NCBI RefSeq assembly: GCF_031846505.1
Contig: NZ_JAVRHP010000003.1
Span: 1 to 64,000, forward strand
Source: Autumnicola edwardsiae
GTDB taxonomy: Bacteria; Bacteroidota; Bacteroidia; Flavobacteriales; Flavobacteriaceae
Direction: 5' to 3'
DNA length: 64,000 nt
Both the position numbers and the translations under genes were made by a program. Below are positions 62,415 through 64,000 of the stretch, piece by piece (position 1 is the first letter of the stretch; every line of letters begins with the position of its first letter). The notes under the pieces were generated by a model. The model was given only the letters and a program-made list of their open reading frames with translations, was not told the DNA's origin and ran no database searches.

Positions 62415-64000
62415 CTATTTTTTTACGGAACCTCTTTCGGTAAGATTGTCTTCCCCAAAATTATTTGCGTCAGGGTCAGCCTGGGATACTTCCTCTTCCG
62501 GTGTTACCTGTGTAACGGTTTTTTCAAGTTCTTCCCTGTCCTTTGCAAAAGGTCGTGCGCCAAAGATTTTTTCAAGGTCATCTTTAAAGATCACTTCCTT
62601 ATCCAGGAGGATTTCGGCCAGCTGGGTCAACTTGTCTTTGTTCTTTGTGAGAAGTTCTATTGCCCTGTTGTACTGGGCCTCAATAAGACTGGAAATTTCC
62701 TTGTCTATTAATTCTGAAGTACGTTCGCTATAAGGCTTTGTAAAGTTATATTCACTCTGTCCTGAAGAATCGTAATAAGTTAAGTTCCCTATAGCATCAT
62801 TAAGACCATAAATGGTCACCATTGCCCGTGCCTGTTTGGTCACTTTTTCGAGATCACTAAGTGCACCGGTAGAAATTTTATCAAAAATAACTTTTTCTGC
62901 CGCACGACCTCCCAAAGCTGCGCACATCTCATCATACATCTGTTCCGGCCTTACAATAAGTCGTTCTTCAGGTAAATACCACGCTGCACCAAGAGACTGT
63001 CCACGGGGAACAATTGTTACCTTAACAAGAGGGGCCGCATGTTCCAGCATCCAACTAACGGTTGCGTGTCCTGCTTCATGAAAGGCGATAGCTCTTTTCT
63101 CTCCAGGAGTTATAATTTTGTTCTTTTTCTCAAGTCCGCCAACAATCCTGTCTACAGCATCAAGAAAATCCTGTTTACCTACCGCTTTATTTCCTTTTCT
63201 TGCTGCAATAAGGGCTGCCTCGTTACAAACATTAGCAATATCTGCTCCCGAGAACCCGGGGGTTTGCTTTGCCAGGAATTCTGTATCAAGTTCATCTGCA
63301 ACCTTTTTTAAAGGCTTCAAATGAACTTCAAAAATTTCTTTTCTTTCATTTAAATCCGGAAGGTCCACATAGATCTGCCTGTCAAAACGTCCAGCACGCA
63401 TAAGTGCTTTATCCAATACATCTGCACGGTTGGTTGCAGCAACTACAATCACGTTGGTGTTAGTGCCAAATCCGTCCATTTCTGTCAATAGCTGGTTAAG
63501 CGTATTTTCACGTTCGTCGTTGGAACCTGAAAAGTTGCTTTTTCCACGCGCCCTACCAATGGCATCAATTTCATCAATAAATATTATAGATGGGGATTTT
63601 TCTTTTGCCTGCTTAAACAAATCCCGAACTCTTGAAGCTCCAACTCCAACAAACATCTCCACAAAGTCCGATCCCGATAATGAGAAAAACGGAACTTTTG
63701 CTTCTCCAGCCACGGCTTTTGCAAGTAAGGTCTTACCCGTCCCGGGAGGCCCTACTAAAAGAGCTCCTTTCGGAATTTTACCTCCTAAGGCAGTGTACTT
63801 TTCTGGTTGTTTCAGGAAATCTACAATTTCCTGTACTTCCTCCTTTGCTCCTTCCAGTCCTGCAACATCTTTAAAGGAAGTTTTTACATCGGTATTCTGG
63901 TCAAAAAGCTTAGCCTTGGATTTTCCGATATTAAAAATTTGTCCACCGGCACCGCCACCAGCGCCAGAGCTCATCTTCCGCATTATAAAAATCCAAATTC
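62415..64000 (-). CDS. ftsH: ATP-dependent zinc metalloprotease FtsH (5' end outside window)
   Basis: The frame stays open to the window edge, so the N-terminal TM/periplasmic part lies beyond base 64000. What is present begins at WIFIMRKMSSGAGG, the end of the second TM and linker. Then come the AAA module with Walker A GPPGTGKT, Walker B IIFIDEIDAIG and the second-region Arg residues in DKALMRAGRFDRQ, and the protease site HEAGH in AIAFHEAGHATVSW. A Glu/Asp-rich tail ends at RGSVKK. FtsH degrades misfolded membrane proteins and short-lived regulators such as LpxC in other bacteria. The Gly-rich linker near the window edge is typical of Bacteroidota FtsH. Confidence 0.95.
   Translation of the reverse strand, partial: IWIFIMRKMSSGAGGGAGGQIFNIGKSKAKLFDQNTDVKTSFKDVAGLEGAKEEVQEIVDFLKQPEKYTALGGKIPKGALLVGPPGTGKTLLAKAVAGEAKVPFFSLSGSDFVEMFVGVGASRVRDLFKQAKEKSPSIIFIDEIDAIGRARGKSNFSGSNDERENTLNQLLTEMDGFGTNTNVIVVAATNRADVLDKALMRAGRFDRQIYVDLPDLNERKEIFEVHLKPLKKVADELDTEFLAKQTPGFSGADIANVCNEAALIAARKGNKAVGKQDFLDAVDRIVGGLEKKNKIITPGEKRAIAFHEAGHATVSWMLEHAAPLVKVTIVPRGQSLGAAWYLPEERLIVRPEQMYDEMCAALGGRAAEKVIFDKISTGALSDLEKVTKQARAMVTIYGLNDAIGNLTYYDSSGQSEYNFTKPYSERTSELIDKEISSLIEAQYNRAIELLTKNKDKLTQLAEILLDKEVIFKDDLEKIFGARPFAKDREELEKTVTQVTPEEEVSQADPDANNFGEDNLTERGSVKK

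Overview
The window is a 64 kb stretch of a low-GC Bacteroidota chromosome, almost certainly from a marine Flavobacteriaceae close to Gramella/Christiangramia or Salegentibacter. The pointers are the FtsZ tail ending in NNSFLHDNVD, a fused SecDF, a protein with the gliding-motility-associated (type B) type IX secretion C-terminal domain, many families typical of the phylum (DUF2911, DUF6588, DUF6702, FadL/OmpP1-like, fasciclin, DUF1573), and promoters of the TAnnTTTG type. Nothing looks like a plasmid, prophage or large island. It is mostly housekeeping sequence with a few accessory patches. The genus is an inference; I had no database access.

Layout. 0-7 kb: the 3' end of ftsZ, then a leftward run of dacB-type carboxypeptidase, S66 carboxypeptidase, HerA-like ATPase and a lipoprotein, followed by queE and a DUF2911 protein. 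7-16 kb: asnB, gyrB, a DUF6588 protein, mdh and secDF, all rightward and mostly closed by hairpin terminators. 16.2-16.8 kb: a gene-free degenerate repeat array with a period near 102 bp. 16.8-20.6 kb: the leftward series DUF192, lgt, yidD, cysS, folE. 20.7-25.5 kb: cell-surface genes (T9SS type B protein, FadL-like porin, low-complexity lipoprotein). 25.5-27.6 kb: translation genes (proS, two identical tRNA-Glu genes, rpsT). 27.7-29.3 kb: glutaminase and PepE. 29.4-35.7 kb: three tandem paralogues with a carboxypeptidase-regulatory-like domain, then DUF6702, an M1 peptidase, a TatA-like protein and a PAP2 phosphatase.

35.7-42.9 kb: an O-methyltransferase and a dispersed kynurenine locus (kynU and kmo, with an SDR enzyme and a flavin reductase between them). 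Here I also find a 51-codon membrane protein gene, a 135-bp element bounded by 18-bp inverted repeats (MITE-like), and about 0.6 kb without a convincing gene. 42.9-47.3 kb: msrA, a lipoprotein, a coiled-coil protein whose zinc ribbon has lost its cysteines, a NIF3-family protein and lpxK. 47.4-56.6 kb: a TPR hybrid histidine kinase, gap, lipA, an ECF sigma factor overlapping a glycosyltransferase, a small Cys-rich protein, a fasciclin lipoprotein, murB and an aminotransferase. 56.7-64 kb: a DUF1573 protein, valS, then the leftward lipid series ftsH (cut by the window end), LUD-domain protein, cdsA, psd and an acyl-CoA-binding protein.

Functionally the window combines envelope biogenesis (SecDF, Lgt, YidD, CdsA, Psd, LpxK, MurB, DacB), translation (CysS, ProS, ValS, S20, tRNA-Glu), central metabolism (Mdh, Gap, AsnB, glutaminase, lipoyl synthase) and cofactor synthesis (QueE, FolE, kynurenine branch). 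I found no defence system, CRISPR array, integrase or biosynthetic cluster. The most unexplained signals are the 16.2-16.8 kb repeat array, whose core motif recurs inside several coding genes, and the MITE-like element at 39.4 kb.
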